In this document: in pieces, positions 1 to 12,036 of the stretch
Layout: every line of letters starts with the position of its first letter
How positions within the stretch are numbered: position 1 is the first letter of the stretch
Assembly (NCBI GenBank): GCA_036785705.1
Contig: JAWUZG010000084.1
Span: 8,197,501 to 8,261,500, forward strand
Length of the DNA: 64,000 nt
DNA from: Acanthornis magna
Lineage: Eukaryota > Chordata > Aves > Passeriformes > Acanthizidae
Direction of reading: 5' to 3'
The notes under the pieces: model-generated
Database searches by the model: none
The model's input: only the letters and a program-made list of their open reading frames with translations
What the model was told of the DNA's origin: nothing
Translations under genes and position numbers: made by a program

Positions 1-3000
1 AAGCCTCACCCAAAGTCAACTGAAGACAGAGGTGGAATTTACTTTCAATTTTAAGGAGTGTTGGAACTTCATTTCTTTATCCCATTTTAACTTGGTGGTT
101 CATTTACTGCTTATATTACAATCCTCAGATATCCACGATTATCACCCACTAAGCCTATGACATATTACGTTGCAGTTGTTCTATAGAAATATGCTTTATA
201 GTAGGGTGGCTCAGAATTCCCATTTTCAGTTGAAAAATACTGGACTATTTTGTGGAAATATTTTTGCCTCAAGTGTTTTATGATAAAACACACTGTTATC
301 ATGAGCAAAGCATAATGGAAAAAGGGATAGTATAGTCTGAGACTTTGTTTTTGGAGGAGGCTTGAAATGCAGATGTGGTGTGGGCTTTTCATGTTGGTTG
401 TAGTTATTGAACTTCCTTTATTTTCATTTAAACCTTCAGTTGATATTAGACTGGCTTTCTTAGGTTCAACACCTGCAGAAATGAAAATGAAATGCAGCCA
501 GGAACATTAACCATCTAGTTTTGACTCAGTCAAGTGAATGGGAAGAGAAAGAAATGTGTCTGAGATAGGTGCAAAACACAACTTAAATATACAAAAGGCA
601 GGAAAATTACTCTATTTAGGCTGCTGAACTTACTGGAAAAATTTTGTTGTGACTCCAAGTGTAAAATAGCAAAATATAGCATTTATATACAAGAAGTGAG
701 AAAGGGTGGAATAAGATTTAATTGGAAAAGGAAGACTTTCTACTAAAGAGTAGTTAAAGGTTTGGAATAAAGCAGGAAATGGGATGCCAAAACATGAACC
801 TGCCAAAGATGCATAGTAATGAATAACCTGGTATCATTCTCTACAGCAAACATAATTACCTTATCATTTTCTCTCTGAATGAATGAAAATCAGTGAGGAT
901 TATATACATGGTATTTACTATTAAATACAGAAAACTAGTGATTAGACAAAGAGTAATGACAAGGGGTATTTTTCAAAGTAGAGAATTAGGTGTGAACTTT
1001 ACTGAAGAAAAGGGATGGGTAATTGAAATACCACAGTTATGCATTTGGGAGTTGGGAACTAGGAAGTCTGCAAAAACCTGTAGTTTATTCTGTGTGGGTA
1101 AAAGTAGGAGGAGGACCTGTGTATGCTGGTTGATTGAGATGAATGTGACTGCCTTTATCAGTAAGATGTGGTGATGAAAGCAGAACACTCAGTCCTAGAC
1201 TGTATGAAATGAGATTTCTGGTGGAGATAAGGGTGTACTAATATCACTGAAAATTACTGTTAGACTTTTTTTTTTATCAAGCATGATATCAAGTCTTTCA
1301 GTAAAAAAAAAATTTACGGGAACTACAAATCTAACAGGCTGTTCAAAGCAGGGGGACTGGAAAATGACATAGTTTCATAAAAGGAATCTGAAGAATTTTG
1401 CTTGTTAAGTCTTGCAAATCAGAAGCTGAGAACATGTGTTTGCTTTCTAGAAATGCATTCAAAGATAAAATCTTATTTAAAGGGAAAGATTAAACCAAAA
1501 GGGAATTAACTGGCTTTTAAGAAATTTAGATAAAAAATGAGACACTTCCAACCAAACTTCCACTGTGATTCTAGAATAGGCTTTAAATAGAACACATTTG
1601 AGCCCTCCAAATTATTTTAGAGTGATTTTTAAGCCATTTATGAATAAATTATCTGATCTGGTTGCTTCTAGTATCAGAAGAGTAGATTTGATGGCATAAG
1701 ATTTAATTTTCAGTCTTCTGACTTCTACAGAAGTATATAAACCTGTGCACAAATATTGAATTTGTTTGATCAGAAACTGCTTTCTTATCTCAATAAGACC
1801 ACCTAAGGTATTTTTGCCATCTCTTTCTGGTATTTGTGACATTGTGTGGCTTGTTTTCATCTTTTTAATTTGTCTGTGGAAGGATTAATGTGCTGATGGG
1901 AATCTTAGAAAAGCTATCATCAGGCTGTCCTTTTCTCACCCCTTTTTTGACAGCTTTAGCTGGAGCTCCTGTGTAATAGATGTGAATGAGGGTCTCCAAA
2001 TTTCTCTAGTCTCCTGAGTGGTACTGCTCTCATAGCTCCCTGTAAAATGCTTGTTGCTCCCTTCATTTAGTAATCCAGGCTTTACTTAATCAGTAGGGTT
2101 AGGACCTTAAATGAGTAAATCGTAGAAGGTGAAAGGCTAATGCTGCTGCTCATAATGCATGTCATAACTCCTTTGAATAAGGCAGAGAGACCTGCACTGT
2201 TTGTTATTAAACTACAAATTAAGGGAGATTTGGAGGAAGGGAAAAACAACATTCAATGAGGCACTGGAGCTGTTTTCATGGACTCTCATGTTAGTCTCCA
2301 AATTAGTCATTGCTTGCGCTTGTGTCTGAGCATTTTCACTGTCTATGGCCTCAAATTATGTTCAGTGTTGTTTTTCTGCACCTCACTTTCATATCTGATT
2401 CTCCCTCCCTGTCAGGTATTTACAAGGACTTCTCTCTCTTGCAGCATATTGCTCTTATAAAGCCCTGAGGAACATTGTCCCCTTCAATTACAAGTGTAGC
2501 CTGAGCATTGGGAAGCAGTGAACGAGGATGAGCTCACTCGAGTACATTGTCTACTGTTGCTGGCCTTGTTGACTTTTCTCCTTCACAGTGCAGAAAACAT
2601 GCCCTATTTGGGGGAATGAGAGCTATGTGTGTACTCAATAATCTGCAATTTAAATGTATGCTGGTGACAACATCCCTTCGGGGTTATCGGCATACTTCAG
2701 TCACCATGTCAGATTTTAAACTCCTGGAAGAATCTGTAAAGAAGTTCTGAATAGATCTGTCATGAAATGCTCCATGAGACAGTGCTGTTCCTCTTACATT
2801 GGGCTAAATGAAGCCAAAAGTCATGGATTCTGCCACTGTGCACAGAGCTGCGATCCCTTAGTTCTGCTGTCTCATCTCTCTGGAAAATTATAACTGTTGC
2901 ACACTTTGGCAAGATCCAGGCTGCCATTTGCAAAGAGATCAAGTCATGGGATCTTTCATCTTCAGCACTTCTGCACATGTCTGTGCACTGGAGAATAGTT

Positions 3001-6000
3001 TGTTACTAATCATCAGGTAATATGCTGAACAAAAGAACAATACCCTTCATAAAGCTTGGCACAGCAGATTACTTTTTTCCCCCATCCCTCATGTCCAAAT
3101 TTTAGAGTGGCTAAAATTACCTGTTTCTAAGTCTGGTGGATTCCTTAAGTTGGATCAAAGCTCATTAAGTCTGATCTGAGTCCATAACAATTTGTTAAGT
3201 CTGAATATGCTAATATCATCTTAGTGGTTTTGAAAACATTCCTTGGTTTACTATCTTATAACAACACTGTGAATGCAATGATATTAATTTTTAGTACAAA
3301 TTAATGGTAATATACAAATATAAATTCAGCTACCATGTTTTGGTTGGTAATTATTGTAACAAAATTAGCATACCCTTTTTGCAGCTTTGCCTGAAAAGAG
3401 GCCAGTTATCAGCTTTATGCTGTCATTAGCTTGCTGAGGATGGGCCATTTTTGCATTTTCCTCCTTTCTCTCAGGAAATTATTTTCTTTTACTCTGGCCT
3501 TTAATGTCTGAAAGCTCAGTGTCTTGCATGTTTGTCAAGACAACTGTTGTTTTAGGAATTTAATATGCTAGGCAGGAAGTAAAACTCCTCAAAACCAGCT
3601 TGAACTGTGCCTCAGTTTCATTTCAGCTGATGGAGGCTGGATAGGACTGGACCTACGTACAGAAGATTAGTATAAGGTAAATTTGTCCTAGACTTCACAT
3701 GAACCAATAAACAAGCTGAGTTTGTGATTTTACAGAGCGACTTCCTTATGTTCTCTAGTGTGCCACTAATTCTGGGCTGGTATAATATTTCCAGACATTT
3801 TTTAGAGGGACAACTTAGAGTGAGGATTTCTCAGAAAAACATGAAGATCTGAGGAGAACATTGGTGCAGCATTTTGCACTAAATTATTTATATGGCCCTT
3901 TGAAGAGGCATGATGAAACAACTGTAAGTTCACACATCATACCTTATATATTACAAGGGCTTACTGTGTTTTTATTTTGGTGATTTTTGAGTAAATCTGG
4001 TTTTGTTGCCAATATTTACGTATTCTGCCCATTGGCATGCTGCTTTCTGAGAATAATGGTCATGTCGCTATTACTTTCTTGTGGTTTAAATCCACTCCTA
4101 AAGTAAAAGGAAATGCTGCAATGTCTAAGGGTAATCACTACTGGTTAACAAAGTTCTGCCTTCCACAAAACGCTTCAGGACAGCTGGTTGAATACGGTGC
4201 ACCTTTCCTTAAGTTGTTTTGTTGAGAAGTATTGAAGTGCTGTAGTTTGCATTATCTGTTACTGACTTTATTTGGGGGAAGTTGTTAGACTTTGGTAACT
4301 GTAAAAATTGAGTAATCTCTGAGGGAAATTAAAATGCCATTTCAAGATAACCTGTTAACTTCTTTAAAACCTAGGATCTAGCCTTTCTCAATATGTTCTA
4401 AAAGTTTAAATAATTCATTCTAAAGTCACCTGCTGTCATAGGGAAGTTGGATTGCTAGCGTTTCACTGGAAAAGACGTAGGTGAAATAAAGGGGGAAAAA
4501 AGAACACCCTAGAAACCATCTGGCTGAACTCTTATCTTGCCACATTAATTACAAAACAGAAATATTTGTAGGATTCTATTACCTTATGAATGACTTACAT
4601 AGCAAGAGCATTTACTTAAAAACCAGGAATCTGATTCTTATCTACCTTAAAGCTACTCTGTATGTTTTAAACTATCTCTCCAGTCAGCTCTATAAAATTT
4701 TGCCAAAATCAGTGCAAATACAATATCATGTATCTGGAGGGATCTTTTATGTGATTAATATCGTGTAAAGCAACTGAAGATAAATGAGCACTGTCTCTAT
4801 GGCTCTTCACTCTCTCCTTCCACTGAGAATTGAGTTCTGCTGGCCATTGTATTGATGTGGAAATTGGCCCTGGATATATTGCATACTATGAATAATTTTG
4901 AAAAGATGAATTAGAAAAAAATTAGAGATTATTTATGTTCAAAGAGGGGGCTAAATTCATTCAATAAGTTGTTTGTTGCCAATTAATTACCTACCACTAA
5001 TTAGAATAATAAATTTGAACACAGTTGTAAGACTTGGCATTGACTTTCACTATAGGCTTATCTGGAAGCAGTACTAAATGCTATCATTAGGATTGGTAAT
5101 AAATCTGTCATATTGGTGAAAATGGATAAAAAGGCTAACAAGGCTTGAAAACATAATTTGACTGAGCAGAAGTCTTCACACTTTATAAATACGACCATTG
5201 GAATTATTCACGTGAATTGATCAGCTCAGACTTTGACACAATGTTATAAAACATGAAACTTTTGCATTTAGTGAAACTCAGTGCTAAATTGGAGGTATAA
5301 CTCTTTTTTGTGATAACATTTGCAATTTAAAACAGAAGTATGTGTGCGGCCAGTAAAATGGTGGTAAAGAGCTTCAGGCTGGAAATTTTAAACAAATGAT
5401 CTAGTTATTAACTCTTGACTTTTGTGTTCATGTAACACCAACATGAGAAAGATCAATCCTTTTGATATCAATCAATCTTGTCTATTAAAAATCTTGATTT
5501 GTTAGTTAACAAACTACTTAAGAGATGACAGAAAATAGCAAAAAAAAAAAATTAAAAAAGGGTAAAAAGAGAAATGTTGGTAACAGAACTCTGAATATCA
5601 TGTATCTCAGAAATTTAAAATAGGATTATTTCTTTAATGTCCGGGTTGAAATTTGCCTGCAATGTGTTATGTAGTGCAGCAACATCTATACAAAGCAAGG
5701 TCTGAACATCTCTTGAAATAATACCTTTTTAACAGGCTGTTACTCTAAGTTGGCCTCAGCCAGTGACACCAGAGGATTTTTTAAAGTCTACACAATTTTT
5801 AAATACTATGTTTTTTGGCAAGCTCACTAGAGTTGAGAGTATTCAAATTGCTTGTTACTCAAGTTCATTTGAGTGCTCTTGAAAACTGTGTCAAATACTT
5901 TACAACCTCAATTAAAATAGAATGACTTTGAAGAAATGTTGGAGAACTTTCTCTTGAATTTTCTTTTTGCACTGAATTATTTTTACAACTGTTTTTACAT

Positions 6001-6114
6001 TAAATGCTGCTTTTATAATGCAGAGTCTAGATAAATTGCTTTTTTGGTCAATATGCCATGGCGTACTGAATTCAGTAATTTTAACTAGTGGGTAACTACT
6101 ATCCATGTCTAAAT
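1..6114. other. Non-coding AT-rich DNA (upstream INSC intron or 5' flank)
   Basis: I find no coding exon, CpG-island-like promoter, RNA gene or recognisable mobile element. All open frames are short, lack homology and are broken by many stops. A run of loosely repeated TTAAGT words at 3128-3200 and poly-A tracts near 1305 and 5540 are the only low-complexity features. Whether this is intron 1/2 of INSC or 5' flank depends on where the unseen upstream exon(s) lie. Confidence 0.6.
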
Positions 6115-7626
6115 TTTCCTTTCAAGAAGGAAATCCTAAAGACACAGGAGTAGGCTGTGCCCATGTGCCAAGAGATGAGCTGGTGGGGAAGAAGAATGGC
6201 CTGGCTGAACAGAGAGCCTTGGCTGGAATTCAGGGAAAAAAAGGCAAGTTTATCACCTTGGGAAGAAAGGGAGAGCAACTCGTGAGAACTCCAAGGATGC
6301 CATGGGGTTATGCAGGGAGAAAATTAGAAAGGCTAAAGCCCAATGAGAATTAATCTGGTTACTGTTGTAAAAAACTGTAAGAAAGGTTTCTATGTATTTA
6401 TGGAAACAAAAGGAGGGGTAAGGGGAACCTCCATCCTGTATTGGATGTGGGGGGGAAACATGGTGACAGAGGATGAGGAAAAGGCTGAGGTACCTGATGC
6501 CTTCTTGACTCAGTCTTTAATAGTAAGGCCAGCTGTTATCCAGCTTCTCAGCCCCCTGAGCTGGAAGACAGGGACAGGGAACAGAATGAAGACCCCATAA
6601 TCCAAGGAGAAACAATCACACAAGTCTATGGGATGGACAGGATACACCCAAGGGTACTGAGAGTCCGGGTAGAAGTGCTCACTGAGCCACTTTCCATCAT
6701 TTCCTATCAGGCCTGGCTATATGAAGAGGTTCCAGGTGACTACTTTTTAGCCAATGTGACCCCCGTCTTCCAGAACAATGTGAATCCAGGGAACTATAGG
6801 CCTGTCAGCCTGACCTTGCTGCCAAGGAAGGTCATGGAGTAGATCATCCTGGGAGCCATCATGTAGACCATACTGGACAACATGGGGATCCAACAGGGAT
6901 TCAGGAAAGGCAGGATGTGCTTGACCAGCCTCATCTCCTCCTCTGACCAGGTGACCCACTTAGTGGGTGAGGGAAAGGCTGTAGATGATGTCTGTCTACC
7001 TGGACACTGTTTCCCACAGCATTCCACTGAAGAAACTGGCTGCTCATGGCTTGGATAAATACTGTGTCCTGCAGGACCAGGGCAGTGATTGTCCCCCTGT
7101 GCTGGGCACTGGTGTGGCCACATCTTAAGTGCTGCATCCAGGCTCGGGTCCCTCCCAGCAAGAAAGACACTGAGGGGTGGGAGCGAGTCCAGAGAAGGGC
7201 AACGAAGCTGGAGAAGGGTCTGGAGCGCAAGTCTAATGAGGAACATCTGAGGGAGCTGGAATTGTTTAGCCTGGAGAAAAGGAGGCTGAGGAGGAACATA
7301 TCTTCATCACTGCCTGAAAGAAGGGGTGCATTGACCTCTTCTCCCATGTAACCAGTGATAGGACAAGAAGAAATAGCCTCAAATTGTCCCAAGGGAGGTT
7401 TAGATTGAAAATTAGGGAAAATTTCTTCACTGAAAGGGTTGTCGAGCACTGGAATGGAGTCCCCAGGGAAGTGTTTGAGTCACCGTCCCTGAAGGTATTT
7501 AAAAGCTGTGTCGATGTGACACTTAAGGGCATGGTTTATTGATGGACCTGGTAGTGCTGCATTAATGGTTGGAATTGATGTTGTTAGAAGTCTTCTCCAA
7601 GCTAAATGATTCTGTGATTCTATAAC
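6115..7626 (+). mobile_element. CR1 LINE, long but 5'-truncated, internally deleted and decayed
   Basis: The + strand reads as a CR1 retrotransposon. The text around 6780-6840 encodes NYRPVSLTLLPRKVME, the reverse-transcriptase motif block (NxRPxSL) of CR1/L2-type LINEs, followed by IQQGFRKGRMCLTSLIS-like sequence at about 6890-6940. The 3' part (about 7100-7626) matches the well-known avian CR1 3' region: words equivalent to AGCTGGAATTGTTTAGCCTG, GGACAAGAAGAAATAGCCTC and AATTTCTTCACTGAAAGG, ending GATTCTGTGATTCTATAA. Stops such as ATGGAGTAG near 6840 and the jump from reverse-transcriptase sequence near 6990 to the 3' region near 7080 show that it is inactive and internally deleted. The 5' boundary (about 6115) is approximate. 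Confidence 0.88.
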
Positions 7627-7699
7627 CCTCAGCATCTCAGCCAGTTAACCAAATACCATTGCTCAGTTAAACAGAACTGCAGCAAATCACACCAATAAG

Positions 7700-8650
7700 G
7701 TCCCTTACACTTGAACAAATCTTGTTTAATGACCTGAAAAATAGTTAGGAAAGCAGAAAAATACAATAATGTAAAATGTTAAAACAAATTATATGTTAAT
7801 GAACATAAAGTAGTGCATGTGAGGAGGGAAAGGGAACTGTAGCACAATTTCTTTCATTACATGTATAGAGTAGTGAATTCTATGTACTATCACTCATGGA
7901 AAAGATTCTGAAATCAAAATAAGTATATTTTCAGAAAGGTAAAAATGAAACAAGCTTCTGGAAAAAATTCAGTAAAAGAGCAATTCAATTTAAGAATTGT
8001 TGGAAAATAGGGACTATGCAGAAAATGTGTTTAAAATGTATAAATTTTCCTGAAACTTTTATATTGTGTCCTGTCTTTGCCATCAATCTTGGGACACAGG
8101 AAAACTGGAAAAAAGCTTTTTGAAAAGGTAGGGAAAGTGAATGGTCAGAAGGTTGGAATAATATCTGTAAGGAGGCAGACCAGATAGACTGAGTTTCTCT
8201 ACCATGGGTATAAAATAATCCAGAGAAGATGCAGTAGAGCAAATAAAATAATAAATTGTGTGAAGAGGGTGAATTCAGAACTGTCATTTCATTTACAGTA
8301 CCTCTTCGAATATGGCAACTAAAGTGTTTGTGTTCATATCTGCAGGCAGCAAGTTTAAAACAATAGGAAACGCTTTTTCATAAAAAAAAACACAATGTGA
8401 GACACTGCCACTAGATGTTGCAAAGGCCAAAAGTTTGACTGAGTTCAAAAAGGGATTAATGGCTACTTTTGTTTGAAGAATTGTAAAAACATCCTGCTCA
8501 GACACAACTTCTGGCTGGGGAAGTTCCTAAACCACTAATTGCCAGAAGATGGGAAGGAGGGGTTGCTCAGCTCTTGCCACACTTATAATCTTTCCTTATG
8601 CATCTCCTAATGGGCATGTTGGGACCAGGATAATGGGCTAAACAGAGTTT
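7700..8650 (+). mobile_element. Ancient, highly diverged CR1/L3-like LINE 3' fragment
   Basis: The order of degenerate words follows the 3' kilobase of an older CR1-type LINE common in sauropsids: CTTGTTTAATGACCTGAAAA, a CATAAAGTAGTGCATGTGAG-like segment, AACTGGAAAAAAGCTTTTTG, TGTTGCAAAGGCCAAAAGTT, GAGTTCAAAAAGGGATTAAT, CCACTAATTGCCAGAAGATG, and finally CCAGGATAATGGGCTAAACA. These correspond, from memory, to 'aatgacctggaaa', 'aaagtaatgcacattgg', 'gttcaaaaaggaattaga', 'ctgccagaagctggga' and 'ggatactgggcta'. Many substitutions and indels and no coding capacity remain. It is much older than the adjoining CR1 at 6115-7626. Boundaries are approximate. Confidence 0.6.
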
Positions 8651-11143
8651 GTTTGGGTTTTTTTTTGTCTGAACCATTATGATTCTTTTTATTTTGTAGG
8701 CGTAGATTTTTTTTTTTTTTTTTTCAGTAATGGGGAGACAAAATGGAAATTTCCAACTTGTTTTTTGAGTACAGTAAATGCTGTCTGGAATATGATTCTT
8801 AATAGCTAATTAGGGACAATCCCACTTTTTGCTTTCCTTATTTTAATATGTAAAAAATGAGTCTACAAATTAATCTGCAGAATGCTTAAGAAGATTTTCC
8901 CTAAATACAGTGAGATTTGGATGAAAGTGAATCATTTATGTATTTAATTTGAGTGATAATGATGTATGTCTAATTTAAAGGACCATGTGTCAGAAAAGCT
9001 GATATAGTAAGCAGGGGGAGTTTTCTGTGGTTCTCTGGAAGGAGATGAAGGGTATTTTTTTTTGCTCTCATTGTCAGTTAAGGAATACTAAGTTCCAGTG
9101 AAAGAATATCTGACATTCTACAGTTCTACTTCTGGCAATTAGTGGAACAGAAGGAAACGAGAGTTGCTTAAACATCTGGTTTGTTTTTTTTTTTTCTGTA
9201 AAACTCATCATCTTTTTGTTCTCTTTCGAGTGAAGAGTGGCTTTTGGGACAAAAGGAAATATGAATGAGTTTTTTGGTTGTGGTTTTTTTTTTTTCCCCT
9301 CACTAACCGTCTATCCTAGTTTTTGGTCCATGTGAATTTATAATGTAGAAGTTTATTTCTACTTACTAAACAGAGATTTAATCAATTATCACAGTGCACT
9401 TTGGAAATGAAAGATACATTACTCTGTGTCAAATGAGTTTTTCCTGTTCTGCATGCAAACTATGCACATCGTCATAAATCATGGTCTCAAACTTCTAAAG
9501 TTGTTGTTTTTGTTTATTAGAAAACCTTGCTTCAGATCCAAAAAGGCATTAAGGAGACTACACACAGCAAGAAGAAAGTGGGCCTCAATCGATCATGCAA
9601 TGCAATTACACAATATTCAGAGCTGAGTGAAATAAAGACCTTAAATAGCAGTAGTCTGTAAAGTTTGAAATTAAAGGTAGTTTCATCATATATTGTGAAA
9701 AGGGAGATTGGATCAATGAAACTGATCTCTTCTATCTTGTTTGCTGTCAATTTTTATTAAATGATACTTGAGGTGAACCTCCTTTTCCTGTGTATGTAAA
9801 TACATTTTGTTTATTTATGGCATATTACTGGAGTGGTCTGGCAGGAGATTCCTTGAGTTCATCTGGTGCTCACTGTATAAATGGAAGCACAAGAATTGGA
9901 AAAGGCTTCCACCTGGTCCTCCTTAGCTTAGCTAATGTAATTGCAGATTTTGTTCTAACAGCAAGGCTTTATATAACAGCACAGACCATTACTGTTGTGT
10001 TGCTGATTTGCAATAAATCAGTATCGGAATTAAAAGAATGGGAACTATAATACTAACTTCCTTTTTTTCCTTTCTGGTATAGCCTCATAAAAACCTGTAG
10101 ATGTATCCAGAGAGTAGACAACAATCCACTACACTGTCAGACTAGCTGTAGGGTGCCAATAAAAGTTTGAAAAAAATAAGTTGAATCTGTTTTCTCTTTT
10201 ATTCACTTAATCTAATTTCTTCTTTACCTTTCATCTTCTGTCCTTTGGAAAACTTTAGTATGGTTGGGGTGAGGATTAAAGTATTTTTATGAGGATCTGG
10301 GCATCTTACAAGAAAAAATTAGGCATCTTGACCTCAAGGCTCTGTGAAATTTGTGATCAAAAAGATGAGCTCAGAATCAGTGCAATTTCTGCCTCAGGTA
10401 CCACGTTACTGGGTGGAGGGTGCAAGGGCACAAAATACAAGCTCATTCCCCTTGTGTCTGGGTACACTTGTCAAGGAGCTTTTCAGCCTTACTGGTTCAG
10501 ATCATATTTGTTGTAGTGTGAAAAATGCTCTTAGAAAGTCAGAGTGCAAACTGTACAGAGAGCAATGAGAAATATGGGGGAAGGTAAAGGTCTGTCCAGG
10601 AAGTAGAATCCAGTTGAAGTTTAGGGGATTATGACATGGAACAAAGCGAGATTACTGGCAATATTGTTCACTGTCTTGGCTTGGCTGTGTAAGTTTGGAA
10701 GGGCTTTGGAGAGATGCTGTAGGGGAAAACTTTCTGTTAAGCACTTAATAGGCCATGTGTCTAGAAAAACCTGACAGTCCCATAAACAACAAGGAAACAC
10801 ATTCATAGCTTTGCTCCTTCTCCACATTAAACTCTGAATGTACAAGAAATATTTTCCCCAAGAAACATAGTCTAAACATCTGTTTACTTATCGCTTATAG
10901 CCACTGATTTTTCAGGTATAATTTTAGAGCAGGGTATGTGGTGTAAAAGTGATTAGAAATCCAGAATGTCTTTTTGGAATAAAGAGCTAAGCATTTCTTT
11001 CTGTTACCACAAGCAAATTGTTCAATAATTTGCCTTTTGTCAATCAATTGCAAGTAATGGGTGCAGCTGTGTGGTATTGCTGGTAGTTATCCTGAGGCTC
11101 TTTTGCTTTGCCTCATTTTTCTCTCTCTTTCTCTGCCTTCCAG
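8651..11143. other. Non-coding DNA before the first visible INSC exon
   Basis: The stretch is AT-rich with several poly-T runs (8665, 8708-8724, 9055, 9184-9196, 9285-9296). No exon, repeat family or RNA gene could be identified. The last 45 bases form the polypyrimidine tract and acceptor of the 11144 exon. Confidence 0.6.
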
Positions 11144-11489
11144 CATGCACCTAATCCAGGTGGACTCTGTTCAACGATGGATGGAAGACCTGAAGCTGAT
11201 GACAGACTGTGAATGTATGTGCATTCTCCAGTCCAAGCCCATCAGCATTGAGAAGGATGAACAGAATGAACTTATCCTTTCCTCACAATATAGCACTTGT
11301 GACAACTTGCAACTTCTGCTAAAGAGAGCTTGGATCATCAGCACAGAACTGACCAGGATTGCTCAGAAGCTGGAGAAGAACAAATGGCAGAGGGTCCACA
11401 GCATGACAGTGAGAGTCAACTGCCACGTGCGTTCCATGATAAATGAGTACAACACCTTCACCAGGAATTCTTCAGAAGAAATGCACCAG
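11144..11489 (+). CDS. INSC: INSC exon with the LGN-binding segment (residues 1-115 of the visible part)
   Basis: The acceptor is a strong pyrimidine tract ending in CCTTCCAG at 11143, and the donor is CAG|GTGAGA at 11490. One base completes a codon begun upstream, then ATG CAC CTA ATC CAG opens the frame. VDSVQRWMEDLKLMT is the hallmark INSC helix. In structures of mammalian INSC bound to LGN, this helix and the strand after it lie along the LGN TPR groove and compete with NuMA. The Cys-rich CECMCILQ follows, then a helical region (LLLKRAWIISTEL, RVHSMTVRV) that leads into the armadillo domain. The open frame runs upstream through the acceptor to 11061, but that part is polypyrimidine intron and not coding. 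The ATG at 11145 sits one base inside the exon and could act as an internal or alternative start. In human INSC the same position is Leu (from memory), so I read it as an internal residue. Confidence 0.95.
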
Positions 11490-11983
11490 GTGAGAGATGT
11501 CTTACCTGGTGTCACGTTTCTCTCACTTTTTGAATTTTTATTTTGTTATATACTAATTAAAACTTACTTTAAACAATCTGTAAGAAATCCTTACAAACTG
11601 ATACTAATCCCTTGTTTAAGACTTTCCAATCCTTTTTCAGCAATGGAAACATTCTTGACTTTTTTTGGATCCTATTTTATCCCTGGTTCTAAATGTTAAT
11701 ATTGTTGTCAAATTGCATTGAAAAATATTTTGCTTTTGAGGACAACAGGACTTAAGTATTTTGACACCTCATCTGTGAGTTCCTTTGTACTTACAATGTA
11801 GAAAATGCGACTTTTTTATTAACCTCAGATTCATCTTTACCTGTTTTATTGAGAAAAGTAGATGAAGGGTGTTCATATGAAATGGGAGGGTTTTCAATTA
11901 GTAAACAAGCATTACTTATTTTTGTGAGGCAATTGTATGTATGGGTTTTGCTTTAAAAGCACTTTCTCTTTCTATCTCTGCAG
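11490..11983 (+). other. INSC: INSC intron, 494 bp
   Basis: It starts GTGAGA and ends TCTATCTCTGCAG. The exon frame remains open for 70 codons into this intron, to the stop at 11697, so retention would add a short unrelated tail. No repeat or RNA gene is seen. Confidence 0.85.
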
Positions 11984-12036
11984 CTTGAAAAGCTTTTAGT
12001 AGACAAGTGTTCAGAATTTACAACATTCACAGAAAG
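11984..12036 (+). CDS. INSC: INSC small exon, residues 116-132 plus two bases
   Basis: This 53-nt exon lies between TCTCTGCAG and AAAG|GTAACT. It encodes LEKLLVDKCSEFTTFTE plus the first two bases (AG) of an Arg codon completed by the next exon. The human equivalent reads EKLLMEKCSEL (from memory), so identity and length both fit. It is a microexon-sized helical segment of the armadillo-domain N-terminal cap. The exon starts in phase 0 after the preceding CAG codon and ends in phase 2. Its length is not divisible by three, so skipping it would frameshift the message; it should therefore be constitutive. It is too short to be found by open-frame length and was located from splice sites and homology. 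Confidence 0.92.

Noticed and set aside
3128..3200. Four TTAAGT-containing words, a possible degenerate tandem repeat
   Set aside because: Spacing is irregular (about 18, 20 and 30 bases) and similarity outside the core is weak.
6794..7532. Minus-strand open frames of 88-172 codons
   Set aside because: They are antisense to the CR1 element at 6115-7626, whose coding sense is +.
1..11143. Search for the upstream INSC coding exon or a promoter CpG island
   Set aside because: No stretch resembling the INSC N-terminus followed by a suitable phase-2 donor, and no CpG-rich island, could be found by reading. A profile search could still reveal a small diverged exon.
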